The notes under the pieces were generated by a model. It saw only the letters and a program-made list of their open reading frames with translations, did no database searches and had not been told where the DNA came from. A stretch of 64,000 nucleotides of DNA from Hyperoodon ampullatus. Lineage: Eukaryota > Chordata > Mammalia > Artiodactyla > Ziphiidae. This document shows, one piece after another, positions 35,786 to 47,424 of the stretch. Position 1 is the stretch's first letter, and each line of letters begins with the position of its first letter. Position numbers and translations under genes: made by a program. Where the stretch lies: assembly GCA_949752795.1 (NCBI GenBank), contig OX457075.1, positions 8,298,001-8,362,000 on the forward strand. The letters are read 5' to 3'.

Positions 35786-37115
35786 AATTCTGATTCTATT
35801 ATTTTCACCCCTCCCCTTTCAGGAGGGGAAAAAGTAAACACATAACTTCATATGGTAACTTAGTGAAAAAACAAAAACTATATTTCCAGGGTATATCTTT
35901 GAGTCAGTATTTATGTAGTACACTCTACTATACACACCTTCTTAAAATAAACCTATGATGCAAGCAAGCAACAGTGAGTAATTAGTACTCGTACCCTGCT
36001 AGACTTGGTAAAGAGATGAAATGGAGACCCGTTCTGATCTGATCTGCAAAAAACTTAAAAGCAGTCTTGAAGGTAGATATAAATCAGAGCAAAGAGCTTT
36101 CCAATCAAAAATTCAAGATTTTGGATTATTTTAAAAAAGCATTATGCTTATTACACTATACTTATTAAGACCAAAAAATACTTGCTAGCAAGATCTTTCA
36201 GCAAGGATTGAAGTTCTAGGCACTTTGGAGGTTAGCAGAAACTTGTCTGATTCATTTATTTACTCATTCTGAGTATTTCTGTTTAATTCTGAAACCTAAA
36301 GCAGCCAGTTCACTAAAGCTCTCATTCCTGGAATGTTCCAATATTGAGTGTCAGAGACAGAGGGAAGGATCAGGGCTGGGATGATAAAATCCAAGGCCCT
36401 TCCCTGAACACTCTCTGAACAAGAGATGGGAGCAATTTCCTTCCAGCCAATTAAACTCAGAAATCTAGGATCTATCCCAGCAGGGACATGGGGGGATTGG
36501 CTAACATTAAACCCCATCATGCAAGCCAATCAGCTCACAGGGAGAAATCCACCAACCTCCCCTTAGGACACAAGCTTTGGCATTTAAAAAAAATTCAAGA
36601 GCAAGTATGTGGCAGAAGGCAGATTTCCTTCCCTGTCCTACAGATCCTAGCAGAGTGATTTGCTCCCAGCCTCATTTATATACTTTGTTGTGGCATTTCA
36701 AATATTGATTTTTAAAATATTCTTCAGAAGAAAGCCACTTGGGGACCTTTAAGTTGGGGTTCAGGAATGATGCCTGCCCGGATGTGTTTATTGCAGGATG
36801 GACATAGACTTTTTCCCTGCCCTCCTTCCCCTCCACCTAAGTGTCTCTTTAGTCACTACTTTAATTACCTAATCGTAAATTTCTTTAGGGGGTTACTTAG
36901 AAAATTAGCATCAAAGCTTGGCAGTAAATTCAGGGGCTTTTGGAGACAGTCCAATTTGTTTCACCTGTGATTAATTAGATGATTTTTTTTCCCTTTAAGT
37001 GCCAGAAGGCTGTTGAGGTCTTTAAGCAGTTACATGACTGCTGGCACTACGGCAATTATGATTGATGCATGCGTCTGGAGTCTGAGGCAGCAGCCTGGCT
37101 TTTGTTGACGGGGTA
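35786..37115. other. Unannotated, repeat-poor stretch
   Basis: No gene seen. 36840-37080 is free of recognisable repeats and contains several TAATTA/TAATTG-type words ('tttaattacctaatcg', 'gtgattaattagatg'). Confidence 0.35.
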
Positions 37116-37118
37116 TAT

Positions 37119-37168
<50 letters not shown>

Positions 37169-37177
37169 CAGAGATAG
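37116..37177. repeat. Compound microsatellite (TG)n(AG)n(ACAGAG)n
   Basis: Three successive simple repeats occur without interruption on +: alternating TG (about 37120-37131), then GA dinucleotides, then about four ACAGAG units. Such alternating purine-pyrimidine and purine tracts are slippage-prone. The apparent ORFs across it are low-complexity artefacts. Confidence 0.95.
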
Positions 37178-37968
37178 AAGGACAGACTTGGGAAGAAATA
37201 GCTTGAAAACCTCCAAAGGTTTCCAAAACATGAGTTGCTTTTTTAATATCCTTGCAAGTGCAAGTCTAGAAGCTTCAGGCCAGGATCTTCTAACAAAATA
37301 TCTCAGCAATTTCAGAAATGTTGCTTGAGCAGTCCTCTTCCTCACCATGAATCACTGCAGTCTTTGTGGAGTCTTTGCATAAGCTCTCTTTATGACATGC
37401 ACTAAGGAATGTGTATTTTCAACAAGCTTTTTGCTTTATATAAAGCAGAGCAGTCACACCTGTTTTAACATTTCACCCTGGTGAAATTCAAGAAAGGGGG
37501 GAATGCAGGCTCTTTGGGTAATTCATTGCGTATGAAGTTATCCCCCAACACTGGCATAAAGTTAATGTAACCCTTTGGTATATTTAGAAAAAAAGTGATT
37601 CTTTCCAGCCACCATGAACATGCTTTCAAGGATGCAACAGAGAAATTCGGTGATTGATTGATTCAGAGAGCCAGCTTGTCATTTGTTCTTTATACTCTGT
37701 GAATGAGGGAGAGAAAGGATCCTTCAAACCATTTGACTCAGTCAAGGTAGCAGAAAGTTCAAAGTGTTGGCCAGCTTTTGCTGGTGTCTGTATAATCTTA
37801 CAAACTCCTCAGCCCCTAGATTGGAGTTCATCTAATATTTGCTCCACTGTCCCTAATGCCCGTGACAATACTTATAGAGCAAATTCAATTATCTGATACT
37901 CACCTGCCCTCTGAGGACTAACAGGAATGTTGGCCACATGGGTTGGTGGCAGAGATTTCCCCCCAGAC
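37178..37968. other. Unannotated non-coding stretch
   Basis: Nothing recognised. Confidence 0.4.
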
Positions 37969-38143
37969 CAGGGGTTGGCCAACTCCTTTTATAAAGAACC
38001 AGAGGGTCACCATTTTAGGCGTGCGGGACACAAGTTCTCCATGACAACTACTCAACACTGTGGTTGTAGTGTGAAAGCCACCTAATGAAGAGGCCAGTGA
38101 ATGGACACACTGAGTGCCAGTGAAACGCGTTTGCTGCCCCCTG
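37969..38143. mobile_element. hAT fossil, same family as the one at 31139
   Basis: It begins 'caggggttggccaactcc' and ends 'gtttgctgccccctg', inverted termini like those of the outer element of the nest at 31139-34546. The middle retains 'ccattttaggcgtgcggga' and 'actgtggttgtagtgtgaaagccacc'. It is much shorter, so the interior is deleted. The flanking duplication is not clear. Confidence 0.75.
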
Positions 38144-38149
38144 GCCTGG

Positions 38150-38322
38150 AGCACTGTTTCTCAGACTTAAATGGGTACGTGGAACGCCGGGTAGCTCGTT
38201 AAAATGCAGATTCTGGTTCTGAGGGTCAGGAGTGTGCCTGAGGTCTGCATTTCTGACCCTCCTGACCAGAGGTCAGCGATGCTGCTCATCCGAGGACCTC
38301 ACTTTGAGCAGCAATCCTACAA
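38150..38322. mobile_element. MER5-type hAT fossil
   Basis: Starts 'cactgtttctcagac', contains 'tcgttaaaatgcagattctgg' and 'gaggtctgcatttctgac', and ends 'ggacctcactttgagcagc'. These are MER5A landmarks. It abuts the preceding hAT fossil. Confidence 0.8.
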
Positions 38323-39444
38323 TGTCTCCTTGGAAAATGTCCCTCCTTTCTGTGTCCAGGGCATTTCCAATAACACTGAGGCTCAGAGAAGAGAGACGGG
38401 CTATTGGTTCATTAGGAAGATTGCCGTAGGACTAGTCTTAGGTTTATACCCTTCGGGTCTAGACTCTTCAAAGATTCATCCAGCACTCCATCCCTTGAAA
38501 GAGCCCAGATTTCCCTCTCCTGGACATCACCTTCCTTTTTTCACCTTTAAGCTTGGTTGTATAAGGTCTCCTCTTCCTAAGTGGACAGATGGCTCGGGCC
38601 GTGGTACAGCTGTACACACAGCACATCAGAGTCATTTACACCTGACTGCCAGCCCCTTCCCGGCCTCGGCATGGAGGGCTCTAATGGCCAAGCAAAGGGC
38701 CTTCTGGCCCCTACCTAATTGGCTGTGATGCAAAAGCTAATGTAGGTTGAGAGACCAATTAACGGGGCTTGTTTCTACCGAGGCTGCATCTGAACATCAA
38801 TTATGCTAAACAACACGCTGTATTAAGACATTTCCCTGCCACTATCATTTGCTATGGGACACCTCAGAGCAGGGCAGAGAGAAACCGCCTCTCACTGCCT
38901 GCCCGAGGCGCTTCTCTCTGTCAGTACAGACGGCTGGCAATAGGGAGCACAGGTTTAGAGCTAGGAAATCCATGACGCAGGGACACATCGGACACTAACT
39001 GATTACCTTGTCTGGGCCTCAGTCTCTAGCCCATGGGGGCTATGGCTCAAGAAGCCAGAGAACAGGTTGGGTTGAGGGATGCTGGTAATCCTTCCACGTG
39101 ACCTGCTGATTCCACCAAGAAACGGAAACCCTGAGGCTCTGGATGCTCAAAGGATACTTTCCTTAAAACTTGAAAAACGATCAATAACTGAAACTGCTGG
39201 TAGGGGGAAGATCATTGTATTTTCTTCTACAGGTCAGGCTGGTTTTGAACTCCATTTCTCCCTCATCTCAAGCTTCTCTCTTAGAATGCATTTCTTGATT
39301 TTTACACCAACACTTTGGACTTTAAGCTGCCCAGTTCTTTTTAATTTTTCCTGATTGTGCAGCTTGTATGTACTGAAAACGCTGAGGAATCAAACCAAAT
39401 TTAAGACACGACACAGTTGACAGTTTAGCTGGGAAGACTGGACT
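38323..39444. other. Unannotated, mostly repeat-free stretch
   Basis: No exon was recognised. 38680-38830 contains 'ctaattggctgtgatgcaa', 'accaattaac' and 'atcaattatgctaa', a cluster of homeodomain-type words in repeat-free DNA. A faint MIR tail may exist near 39000-39035. Confidence 0.35.
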
Positions 39445-39535
39445 AATATTCAGACATCTACTCATTTACTCAATCATTCATCAATTCAACAAATACTTGT
39501 TAATCACCCACTATACTTCAGGCAATCTGGGCTAG
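39445..39535 (+). repeat. L2-like LINE fragment
   Basis: The string 'ttcatcaattcaacaaatacttgttaatcacccactatacttcaggc' is the L2 'attcaacaaatatttattgagcacctactatgtgccaggc' motif in diverged form. Confidence 0.65.
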
Positions 39536-40224
39536 AAGCCTTTCTTTTTACTCTAAGTTTATTTCTAGATAGAAAGGTAGGTAGTCAAATGAGTCATAGT
39601 AATGCTGGGTAAGATGTGCTATTATATCTGTGATAGTAAGATGCTAAAGGGGGCACAAACTATACAAAAAACACAGAACAATAAAATTATGTCTGTTCAT
39701 TAGAGCATTAAATATAATGCATATAAGGTAGGTTTACTAATTTACAGTGGGGTGCCATGCCCTCTCCCGTTCCCCATGATGCTTATATCAGAAGCCTGGC
39801 ACTCTCAAACTTTGGGAACTTTATGAGAAAACTGATAAAATTAGGCATAAGTTCCCTCAATGCCCAGCATCCAAAAGCTATCTACAGTTGTGCTTATTCT
39901 CACCTCCATTTTTCTGGTCTTGCAGAAAGAGATGTAATTTCTTGTGTTAAGGCCTGTGCTCTTTTAGCCTTACGCTCTTGATGGACTCTCCTGCCTTATC
40001 TAGACCTTACTGAAGGAGAAAGGGAGGTTCCCTTTCTCCTTCCCAAGTTGGCAACTTTGTCGCAATTGGTCCCTTCTGCAAAGCATACAGTTATGACCAA
40101 GTTTGTGGGTTCCCTTAAAAATAAAGCCCTCCCTTGACTCTGCGTTGGACTAGCATTAGTGCTTAGGTTTGGAAGAGCAAATAGTTCTTTTACCTTGCAT
40201 GTCATCTACAGTCTACTGGCAGTG
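39536..40224. other. Unannotated non-coding stretch
   Basis: Nothing recognised. Confidence 0.4.
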
Positions 40225-41030
40225 GCTTTCCTTACCTTCCAAGCCTAGAATTCTTTCTTCTTCACTGTTTTCTGTTATTTCCACCTTCTGCTCACTTGTT
40301 CTTCAAACACCTGCAGTCTTTGTTGGACTTTATGTTTCCTGACCTTGACCCGACATTTTATATTAATGGCTGTCCAACTCTCTGACTCTCTTCTCTCTGC
40401 TTCTCTCCTAGATCTCTACTACTTCAGTGACCATCCTTCTCCTGTCCTCTGTGGGCTCTTATTTCTCTGCATGCGTCTTTGCATATTGTGTTTTTCTTTG
40501 TATGTTTCTTCCTTGGACTCTTCTCACTTCATACCATCACTGAGTGATCCCTTCTTATCACCTGCTGTCACTTACCACCACGGGCTGACATTCAAAATGC
40601 ATTCAAGTCAATTCTGCTCCTATGAGCGCCAGCCCCATCTCCCTGCTTCTTAGGCTCCTCGACTTGTTCTAAAGTCATCGATTTTCCACCAAAACCTGCA
40701 ACTCCTTCTGTCCTGGGGAATGGCGGTATCATACAAAACTTGGATGTTACCATCTACTCTTGTCTTTTTCTCACCCTGACACCTCATCGATCAATAAGTC
40801 CTGCCAGCTCTGTTTCTCGAACCTCTATTAGATCTGTCCTCTCTTCTCTATTCCCATTTCTCTTGCCTTAATTCGGGTCTCATCGCCTTTTATTTGGACA
40901 AGGGCAATTAGATTACTATCTGATGTCTTTGCCTCTGTTATGATCTCTGATTTTATACCCTTTTAGTCTACCCAACACAGTGTGGCCCGGGTTACCTTTC
41001 TAAAATACAAATCTGATTGAAGAGAAAGGC
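40225..41030 (+). repeat. L2 LINE, long old fragment
   Basis: The right half (40730-41030) follows the L2 consensus order: 'cttggatgttaccatctactcttg', 'caataagtcctgccagctctg', 'gatctgtcctctcttctctattccc', 'ttggacaagggcaattagattactatctg' and 'acagtgtggcccgggttacctttctaaaatacaaatctgatt'. The left half is pyrimidine-rich in the same style and is probably the preceding part of the element. No reading frame survives. Confidence 0.7.
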
Positions 41031-43172
41031 ACACACGGAACCTTCTATGGAGAGCCATGGCCTGCGGTGCTTGTCAAGCTATAGAGGAGAGGTTCAGCTG
41101 AGCCATCTGAGCAGCCGCTGGGAGACGGGGTACAGAGGGTAATTAAGGATGTTGAATTCCAGGCTTCCCCTTTCTGCCCTCCGCACCTCACCTGGTATTG
41201 TGCTACTAGATGCGCTTAACAACCAACTCTCACCAAGTAAACAAACAAACCCCTTATTTGTAGAGTGAGCTGCTTTCCATGGTGCAAATACTACTACTAG
41301 GGCCAGTTTCAAGCAACCAACATCACTGGAGTTTGGAAGAAATTCGCAGCTGGCTCTCACAAGACCACAGCTTTTGTTCTCTTTCCTCATACTGAGTATC
41401 TCTACAGTGGGATCCAGGTGGGAAAAAAAGAACCAAAACGTTTCCCTGGCCACCTCTGGTACACTGTGGGTAACTTTCTGACAAGCCTCACCTGGAGTCA
41501 GCCAAGCCCTGGATGAAGACAGCCTTACTGGGGACCGCACTGGACTTCAGGGAGAGGCAATGGTGGGCAGAAACTAAATGCAAATTTATGAGCTGCCCGG
41601 GCTCTGTAAACAGAAGATGAGGTGGAGTGGATGTTGATAGCATCCTGTGCAGCTGCTGGTGGGGATGCCCACTTTCCCACACAGAGGACAGGGAGGCTCC
41701 AGAAAGGTCTGCCCTTGCTCATGGGCTGACCCACCAGCATGCTGATACCCTGCGGCCGGCCTGCCTGGAGGCCACCCTCCCAGATGGCACCGCCTCTGCT
41801 CCCCAAAGCCACACACATGTAACTTTTTCATAACTGTGACGGAATGGATTACTCCTTTCTGCACAACATTGTATGTCATTGTCAACATCAAAAACTTCCC
41901 TGCTTTGCTCTGGCAGCACCTGCCTTATTGATCGGGTGCCTTCCGAACAACTCGCTCACACAAAGCAATTAAACCTGTCTGACTTCAAAAGTAACGTAAG
42001 ACAAGCCACGTCGAGCAGTATAGCACTCACCTAATATGATTATTTCTCCTCTTCCTGGTGATAATAGAATTATGCAAAAGCGGCCTTGACCCAGTAAGGG
42101 TTTTCTCTTTAGAATCAAACCTCTGCGTTTCCCTAACTCACAGCCCCCCCGCCAGCCCCCCGTTTCTTCTTGTTTTCCAGCCGTTCATTCGGCACTGCTG
42201 CCCTCCTCTGCGTACCAGCCTGCAAATCTAAGAGCTCCTTACCTGTGAAGCAGTGCAAACTGATGAAAATGTGGCCAGATGCATCTAGTAGGTAAATGAT
42301 GAAGAGAAAACATCCATCTCCGTCTATTACTTCATTCCGAAAAGTTTCTTGATTGTCTCCAGTGTGACTGCAGTCCACTCAGGTGGCTAGATTTCATTTA
42401 AGGAGTGAGACTTTTTACAACTGTCTCAGATTTCCCCCATTTCTCATTGTCCTCGAGTTGTCTGGATCCTGGGCAGAGGGATGCCTTGTCCCTGGGCTCT
42501 AGTAAAAAAGAAGCATGGTTGATGTATTGTTAAAATACTTGCATGATGGTTGATAAATAGTCATTGCCTTAAGGGACCCTAGTTTCCCTTGTCCATTACA
42601 AAGTGACCAGCCTCTAGCCCCATGCGGAATTCAACAACGATGTAACCACCAACAATTGGGCAGGGTTTGCTGATCAAGGGCTCCACTCCTTCTGTACAGA
42701 CAGCATCCAATCTGATTCTTGGTGACTGTAATCTACATGGTTCAGAGTACGCTACTGCTTAGACCCATGATTTCCAATGCCAGTGGCAGTCAACTCAGTA
42801 CTTATAACTTTATAGAGATGTAAGTCCATTTTAGTGTGGGTTACTTTGTGGATATCTATTAAGGGAAACTTCTAAATCAAACTCCTAACTACAGAAGTCG
42901 CAGAAGAATCAGAGTTTCTTCTGCCCCTGATTAAGCTTCTGGTCCCTTCAGCAAAAGTCCAGGGCTTATGGAGTATGTGTTTTCTAGCTTTACTATCAAA
43001 GTAAAACTTATTTCAAGGTTATTCTAGGATCCAGGACAACAGAAATCAGTCAGCTGGGATAATAGTTGCCTGCCTGCTTTGTATTTTATGAGAATAAGGG
43101 TGACTTTCAGGTGCTCCACAGCAAGTATTACCATCTCTCAAACATCTGTGCACTCGATTCCCATGTGTCAGA
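41031..43172. other. Unannotated non-coding stretch
   Basis: About 2.1 kb with no recognised repeat or exon. Several 60-150-residue frames at 41094-42378 overlap on both strands without domain features. Confidence 0.4.
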
Positions 43173-43178
43173 TGGAAG

Positions 43179-43186
<8 letters not shown>
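43173..43186 (+). repeat. Target-site duplication of the intact L1 (left)
   Basis: The 14-bp string 'tggaagcagatttt' is repeated exactly at 49802-49815. It ends in the T-run that matches the antisense of the A-tail, as expected for target-primed reverse transcription at a TTTT/A-like site. Confidence 0.93.
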
Positions 43187-43217
<31 letters not shown>

Positions 43218-43547
43218 AATTTATTTATTTATTTATTTTTTATCACAAATTTAATCAGTTATATGTATACATATGTTCCCATATCCCCTCCCTTTTGCGT
43301 CTCCCTCCCACCCTCCCTATCCCACCCCTCCAGGCGGTCACAAAGCACCGAGCTGATCTCCCTGTGCTATGCGGCTGCTTCCCACTAGCTATCTACCTTA
43401 CGTTTGGTAGTGTATATATGTCCATGCCGCTCTTTCACTTTGTCACAGCTTACCCTTCCCCCTCCCCATATCCTCAAGTCCATTCTCTAGTAGGTCTGTG
43501 TCTTTATTCCTGTCTTACCCCTATGTTCTTCATGACCTTTTTTTTTC
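43187..43547 (-). other. L1 3' UTR and A-tail
   Basis: It follows the ORF2 stop. Next to the tail it contains AATAAA-overlapping units (on +, 'tttatttatttattt' at about 43220-43236). A G-rich block lies at 43302-43331 (C-runs on +), with at least four GGG runs in under 30 nt and thus G-quadruplex potential. Equivalent G blocks occur in the other two L1 copies. Confidence 0.9.
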
Positions 43548-46500
43548 TTAAATTCCATATATATGTGTCAGCATACAGTATTTGTCTTTCTCTTTCTGAC
43601 TTACTTCACTCTGTATGACAGACTCTAGGTCCATCCACCTCATTACAAATAGTTCAATTTCATTTCTTTTTATGGCTGAGTAATATTCCATTGTATGTAT
43701 GTGCCACATCTTCTTTACCCATTCATCCGATGATGGACACTTAGGTTGTTTCCATCTCCGGGCTATTGTAAATAGGGCTGCTATGAACATTTTGGTACAT
43801 GTCTCTTTTTGAATTATGGTTTTCTCAGGGTATATGCCCAGTAGTGGGATTGCAGGGTCATATGGTAGTTCTATTTGTAGTTTTTTAAGGAACCTCCATA
43901 CCGTTCTCCATAGTGGCTGTACCAATTCACATTCCCACCAGCAGTGCAAGAGTGTTCCCTTTTTTCCACACCCTCTCCAGCATTTATTGTTTCTAGATTT
44001 TTTGATGATGGCCATTCTGACTGGTGTGAGATGATATCTCATTGTAGTTTTGATTTGCATTTCTCTAATTAGTAAAGATGTTGAGCATCCTTTCATGTGT
44101 TTGTTGGCAGTCTGTATATCTTCTGTGGAGAAATGTCTATTTAGGTCTTCTGCCCATTTTTGGATTGGGTTGTTTGTTTTTTTGTTATTGAGCTGCATGA
44201 GCTGCTTATAAATTTTGGAGATTAATCCTTTGTCAGTTGCTTCATTTGCAAATATTTTCTCCCATTCTGAGGGTTGTCTTTTGGTCTTGTTTATGGTTTC
44301 CTTTGCTGTGCAAAAGCTTTTAAGTTTCATTAGGTCCCATGTGTTTATTTTTGTCTTTATTTCCATTTCTCTAGGAGGTGGGTCAAAAAGGATCTTGCTG
44401 TGATTTATGTCATAGAGTGTTCTGCCTATGTTGTCCTCTAAGAGTTTGATAGTGTCTGGCCTTACATTTAGGTCTTTAATCCATTTTGAGCTTATTTTTG
44501 TGTATGGTGTTAGGGAGTGATCGAATCTCATACTTTTACATGTCCCTGTCCAGTTTTCCCAACACCACTTATTGAAGAGACTGTCCTTTCTCCACTGTAC
44601 ATTCCTGCCTCCTTTATCAAAGATAAGGTGACCATATGTCCGTGGGTTTATCTCTGGGCTTTCTATCCTGTTCCATTGATCTATCTTTCTGTTTCTGTGC
44701 CAGTACCATACTGTCTTGATTACTGCAGCTTTGTAGTATAGTCTGAAGTCAGGGAGCCTGATTCCTCCAGCTCCATTTTTCGTTCTCAAGATTGCTTTGG
44801 CTATTCGGGGTCTTTTGTGTTTCCATACAAATTGTGAAATTTTTTGTTCTAGTTCTGTGAAAAATGCCAGTGGTATTTTGATAGGGATTGCATTGAATCT
44901 GTAGATTGCTTTGGGTAGTAGAGTCATTTTCACAATGTTGATTCTTCCAATCCAAGAACATGGTACATCTCTCCATCTATTTGTATCATCTTTAATTTCT
45001 TTCATCAGTGTCTTATAATTTTCTGCATACAGGTCTTTTGTCTCCTTAGGTAGGTTTATTCCTAGATATTTTATTCTTTTTGTTGCAATGGTAAATGGGA
45101 GTGTTTCCTTGATTTCACTTTCAGATTTTTCATCATTAGTATATAGGAATGCCAGAGATTTCTGTGCATTAATTTTGTATCCTGCAACTTTACCAAATTC
45201 ATTGATTAGCTCTAGTAGTTTTCTGGTAGCATCTTTAGGATTCTCTATGTATAGTATCATGTCATCTGCAAACAGTGACAGCTTTACTTCTTCTTTTCCA
45301 ATTTGGATTCCTTTTATTTGCTTTTCTTCTCTGATTGCTGTGGCTAAAACTTCCAAAACTATGTTGAATAAGAGTGGTGAGAGTGGGCAACCTTGTCTTG
45401 TTCCTGATCTTAGTGGAAATGGTTTCAGTTTTTCACCATTGAGGACGATGCTGGCTGTGGGTTTGTCATATATGGCCTTTATTATGTTGAGGAAAGTTCC
45501 CTCTATGCCTACTTTCTGCAGGGTTTTTATCATGAATGGGTGTTGAATTTTGTCGAAAGCTTTCTCTGCATCTATTGAGATGATCATATGGTTTTTCTCC
45601 TTCAATTTGTTAATATGGTGTATCACGTTGATTGATTTGCGTATATTGAAGAATCCTTGCATTCCTGGGATAAACCCCACTTGATCATGGTGTATGATCC
45701 TTTTAATGTGCTGTTGGATTCTGTTTGCTAGTATTTTGTTGAGGATTTTTGCATCTATGTTCATCAGTGATATTGGCCTGTAGTTTTCTTTCTTTGTGAC
45801 ATCCTTGTCTGGTTTTGGTATCAAGGTGATGGTGGCCTCGTAGAATGAGTTTGGGAGTGTTCCTCCCTCTGCTATATTTTGGAAGAGTTTGAGAAGGATA
45901 GGCGTTAGCTCTTCTCTAAATGCTTGATAGAATTCGCCTGTGAAGCCATCTGGTCCTGGGCTTTTGTTTGTTGGAAGATTTTTTATCACAGTTTCAATTT
46001 CAGTGCTTGTGATTGGTCTGTTCATATGTTCTATTTCTTCCTGATTCAGTCTTGGCAGGTTGTGCATTTCTAAGAATTTGTCCATTTCTTCCAGGTTGTC
46101 CATTTTATTGGCATAGAGTTGCTTATAGTAATCTCTCACGATCTTTTGTATTTCTGCAGTGTCAGTTGTTACTTCTCCTTTTTCATTTCTAATTCTATTG
46201 ATTTGAGTCTTCTCCCTTTTTTTCTTGATGAGTCTGGCTAATGGTTTATCAATTTTGTTTATCTTCTCAAAGAACCAGCTTTTAGTTTTATTGATCTTTG
46301 CTATTGTTTCCTTCATTTCTTTTTCATTTATTTCTGATCTGATTTTTATGATTTCTTTCCTTCTGCTAACTTTGGGATGTTTTTGTTCTTCTTTCTCTAA
46401 TTGCTTTAGGTGCAAGGTTAGGTTGTTTAGTCGAGATATTTCCTGTTTCTTAAGGTGGGATTGTATTGCTATAAACTTCCCTCTTAGAACTGCTTTTGCT

Positions 46501-47366
46501 GCATCCCATAGGTTTTGGGTTGTCGTGTCTCCATTGTCATTTGTTTCTAGGTATTTTTTTATTTCCTCTTTGATTTCTTCAGTGATCACTTCGTTATTAA
46601 GTAATGTATTGTTTAGCCTCCATGTGTTTGTATTTTTTATAGCTCTTTTCCTGTAATTGATATCTAGTCTCATAGCATTGTGGTCGGAAAAGATACTTGA
46701 TACAATTTCAATTTTCTTAAATTTACCAAGGCTTGATTTGTGACCCAAGATATGATCTATCCTGGAGAATGTTCCATGAGCACTTGAGAAAAATGTGTAT
46801 TCTGTTGTTTTTGGATGGAATGTCCTATAAATATCAATTAAGTCCATCTTGTTTAATGTATCATTTAAAGCTTGTGTTTCCTTATTTATTTTCATTTTGG
46901 ATGATCTGTCCATTGGTGAAAGTGGGGTGTTAAAGTCCCCTACTATGATTGTGTTACTGTCGATTTCTCCTTTTATGGCTGTTAGTGTTTGCCTTATGTA
47001 TTGAGGTGCTCCTATGTTGGGTGCATAAATATTTACAATTGTTATATCTTCTTCTTGGATCGATCCCTTGATCATTATGTAGTGTCCTTCTTTGTCTCTT
47101 CTAGTAGTCTTTATTTTAAAGTCTATTTTGTCTGATATGAGAATTGCTACTCCAGCTTTCTTTTGGTTTCCATTTGCATGGAATATCTTTTTCCATCCCC
47201 TTACTTTCAGTCTGTATGTGTCTCTAGGTCTGAAGTGGGTCTCTTGTAGACAGCATATATATGGGTCTTGTTTTTGTATCCATTCAGCCAATCTGTGTCT
47301 TTTGGTGGGAGCGTTTAGTCCATTTACATTTAAGGTAATTATCGATATGTATGTTCCTATTCCCAT
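43548..47366 (-). CDS. LINE-1 ORF2p: endonuclease/reverse transcriptase (intact)
   Basis: A 1272-residue protein that nicks target DNA and reverse-transcribes L1 RNA at the nick in the nucleus. Visible domains: an N-terminal APE-like endonuclease (about 1-238) with 'NVNGLN' (13-18), Glu42 in 'LQETH', Asp144 and Asn146 in 'GDFNTP', Asp204 and 'SDH' 227-229. Then a linker, and a reverse transcriptase with 'SIDAEKAFD' (Asp599) and 'FADD' (699-702). The C-terminal Cys-rich motif is C1129-x3-C1133-x7-H1141-x4-C1146. It ends 'THIYGI'. The length nearly equals that of human L1 ORF2p (1275). No catalytic residue that I could check is lost. The start ATG at 47366 sits 58 nt after the ORF1 stop. Translation is presumably by unconventional reinitiation, as known for L1. 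Confidence 0.96.
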   Translation of the reverse strand: MGIGTYISIITLNVNGLNAPTKRHRLAEWIQKQDPYICCLQETHFRPRDTYRLKVRGWKKIFHANGNQKKAGVAILISDKIDFKIKTTRRDKEGHYIMIKGSIQEEDITIVNIYAPNIGAPQYIRQTLTAIKGEIDSNTIIVGDFNTPLSPMDRSSKMKINKETQALNDTLNKMDLIDIYRTFHPKTTEYTFFSSAHGTFSRIDHILGHKSSLGKFKKIEIVSSIFSDHNAMRLDINYRKRAIKNTNTWRLNNTLLNNEVITEEIKEEIKKYLETNDNGDTTTQNLWDAAKAVLRGKFIAIQSHLKKQEISRLNNLTLHLKQLEKEEQKHPKVSRRKEIIKIRSEINEKEMKETIAKINKTKSWFFEKINKIDKPLARLIKKKREKTQINRIRNEKGEVTTDTAEIQKIVRDYYKQLYANKMDNLEEMDKFLEMHNLPRLNQEEIEHMNRPITSTEIETVIKNLPTNKSPGPDGFTGEFYQAFREELTPILLKLFQNIAEGGTLPNSFYEATITLIPKPDKDVTKKENYRPISLMNIDAKILNKILANRIQQHIKRIIHHDQVGFIPGMQGFFNIRKSINVIHHINKLKEKNHMIISIDAEKAFDKIQHPFMIKTLQKVGIEGTFLNIIKAIYDKPTASIVLNGEKLKPFPLRSGTRQGCPLSPLLFNIVLEVLATAIREEKQIKGIQIGKEEVKLSLFADDMILYIENPKDATRKLLELINEFGKVAGYKINAQKSLAFLYTNDEKSESEIKETLPFTIATKRIKYLGINLPKETKDLYAENYKTLMKEIKDDTNRWRDVPCSWIGRINIVKMTLLPKAIYRFNAIPIKIPLAFFTELEQKISQFVWKHKRPRIAKAILRTKNGAGGIRLPDFRLYYKAAVIKTVWYWHRNRKIDQWNRIESPEINPRTYGHLIFDKGGRNVQWRKDSLFNKWCWENWTGTCKSMRFDHSLTPYTKISSKWIKDLNVRPDTIKLLEDNIGRTLYDINHSKILFDPPPREMEIKTKINTWDLMKLKSFCTAKETINKTKRQPSEWEKIFANEATDKGLISKIYKQLMQLNNKKTNNPIQKWAEDLNRHFSTEDIQTANKHMKGCSTSLLIREMQIKTTMRYHLTPVRMAIIKKSRNNKCWRGCGKKGTLLHCWWECELVQPLWRTVWRFLKKLQIELPYDPAIPLLGIYPEKTIIQKETCTKMFIAALFTIARRWKQPKCPSSDEWVKKMWHIHTMEYYSAIKRNEIELFVMRWMDLESVIQSEVSQKEKDKYCMLTHIYGI

Positions 47367-47424
47367 TTTCTTAATTGTTTTGGGTTCGTTATTGTAGGTC
47401 TTTTCCTTCTGTTGTGTTTCTTGC

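Noticed and set aside
37119..37328. Arg/Asp/Glu-rich frame at 37119-37328 as a coding region
   Set aside because: It is the translation of the TG/AG/ACAGAG microsatellite.
45088..45546. 152-residue + strand frame rich in Ser/Phe/Leu
   Set aside because: Antisense shadow of L1 ORF2; the same antisense peptide appears from the other L1 copies in opposite orientation.
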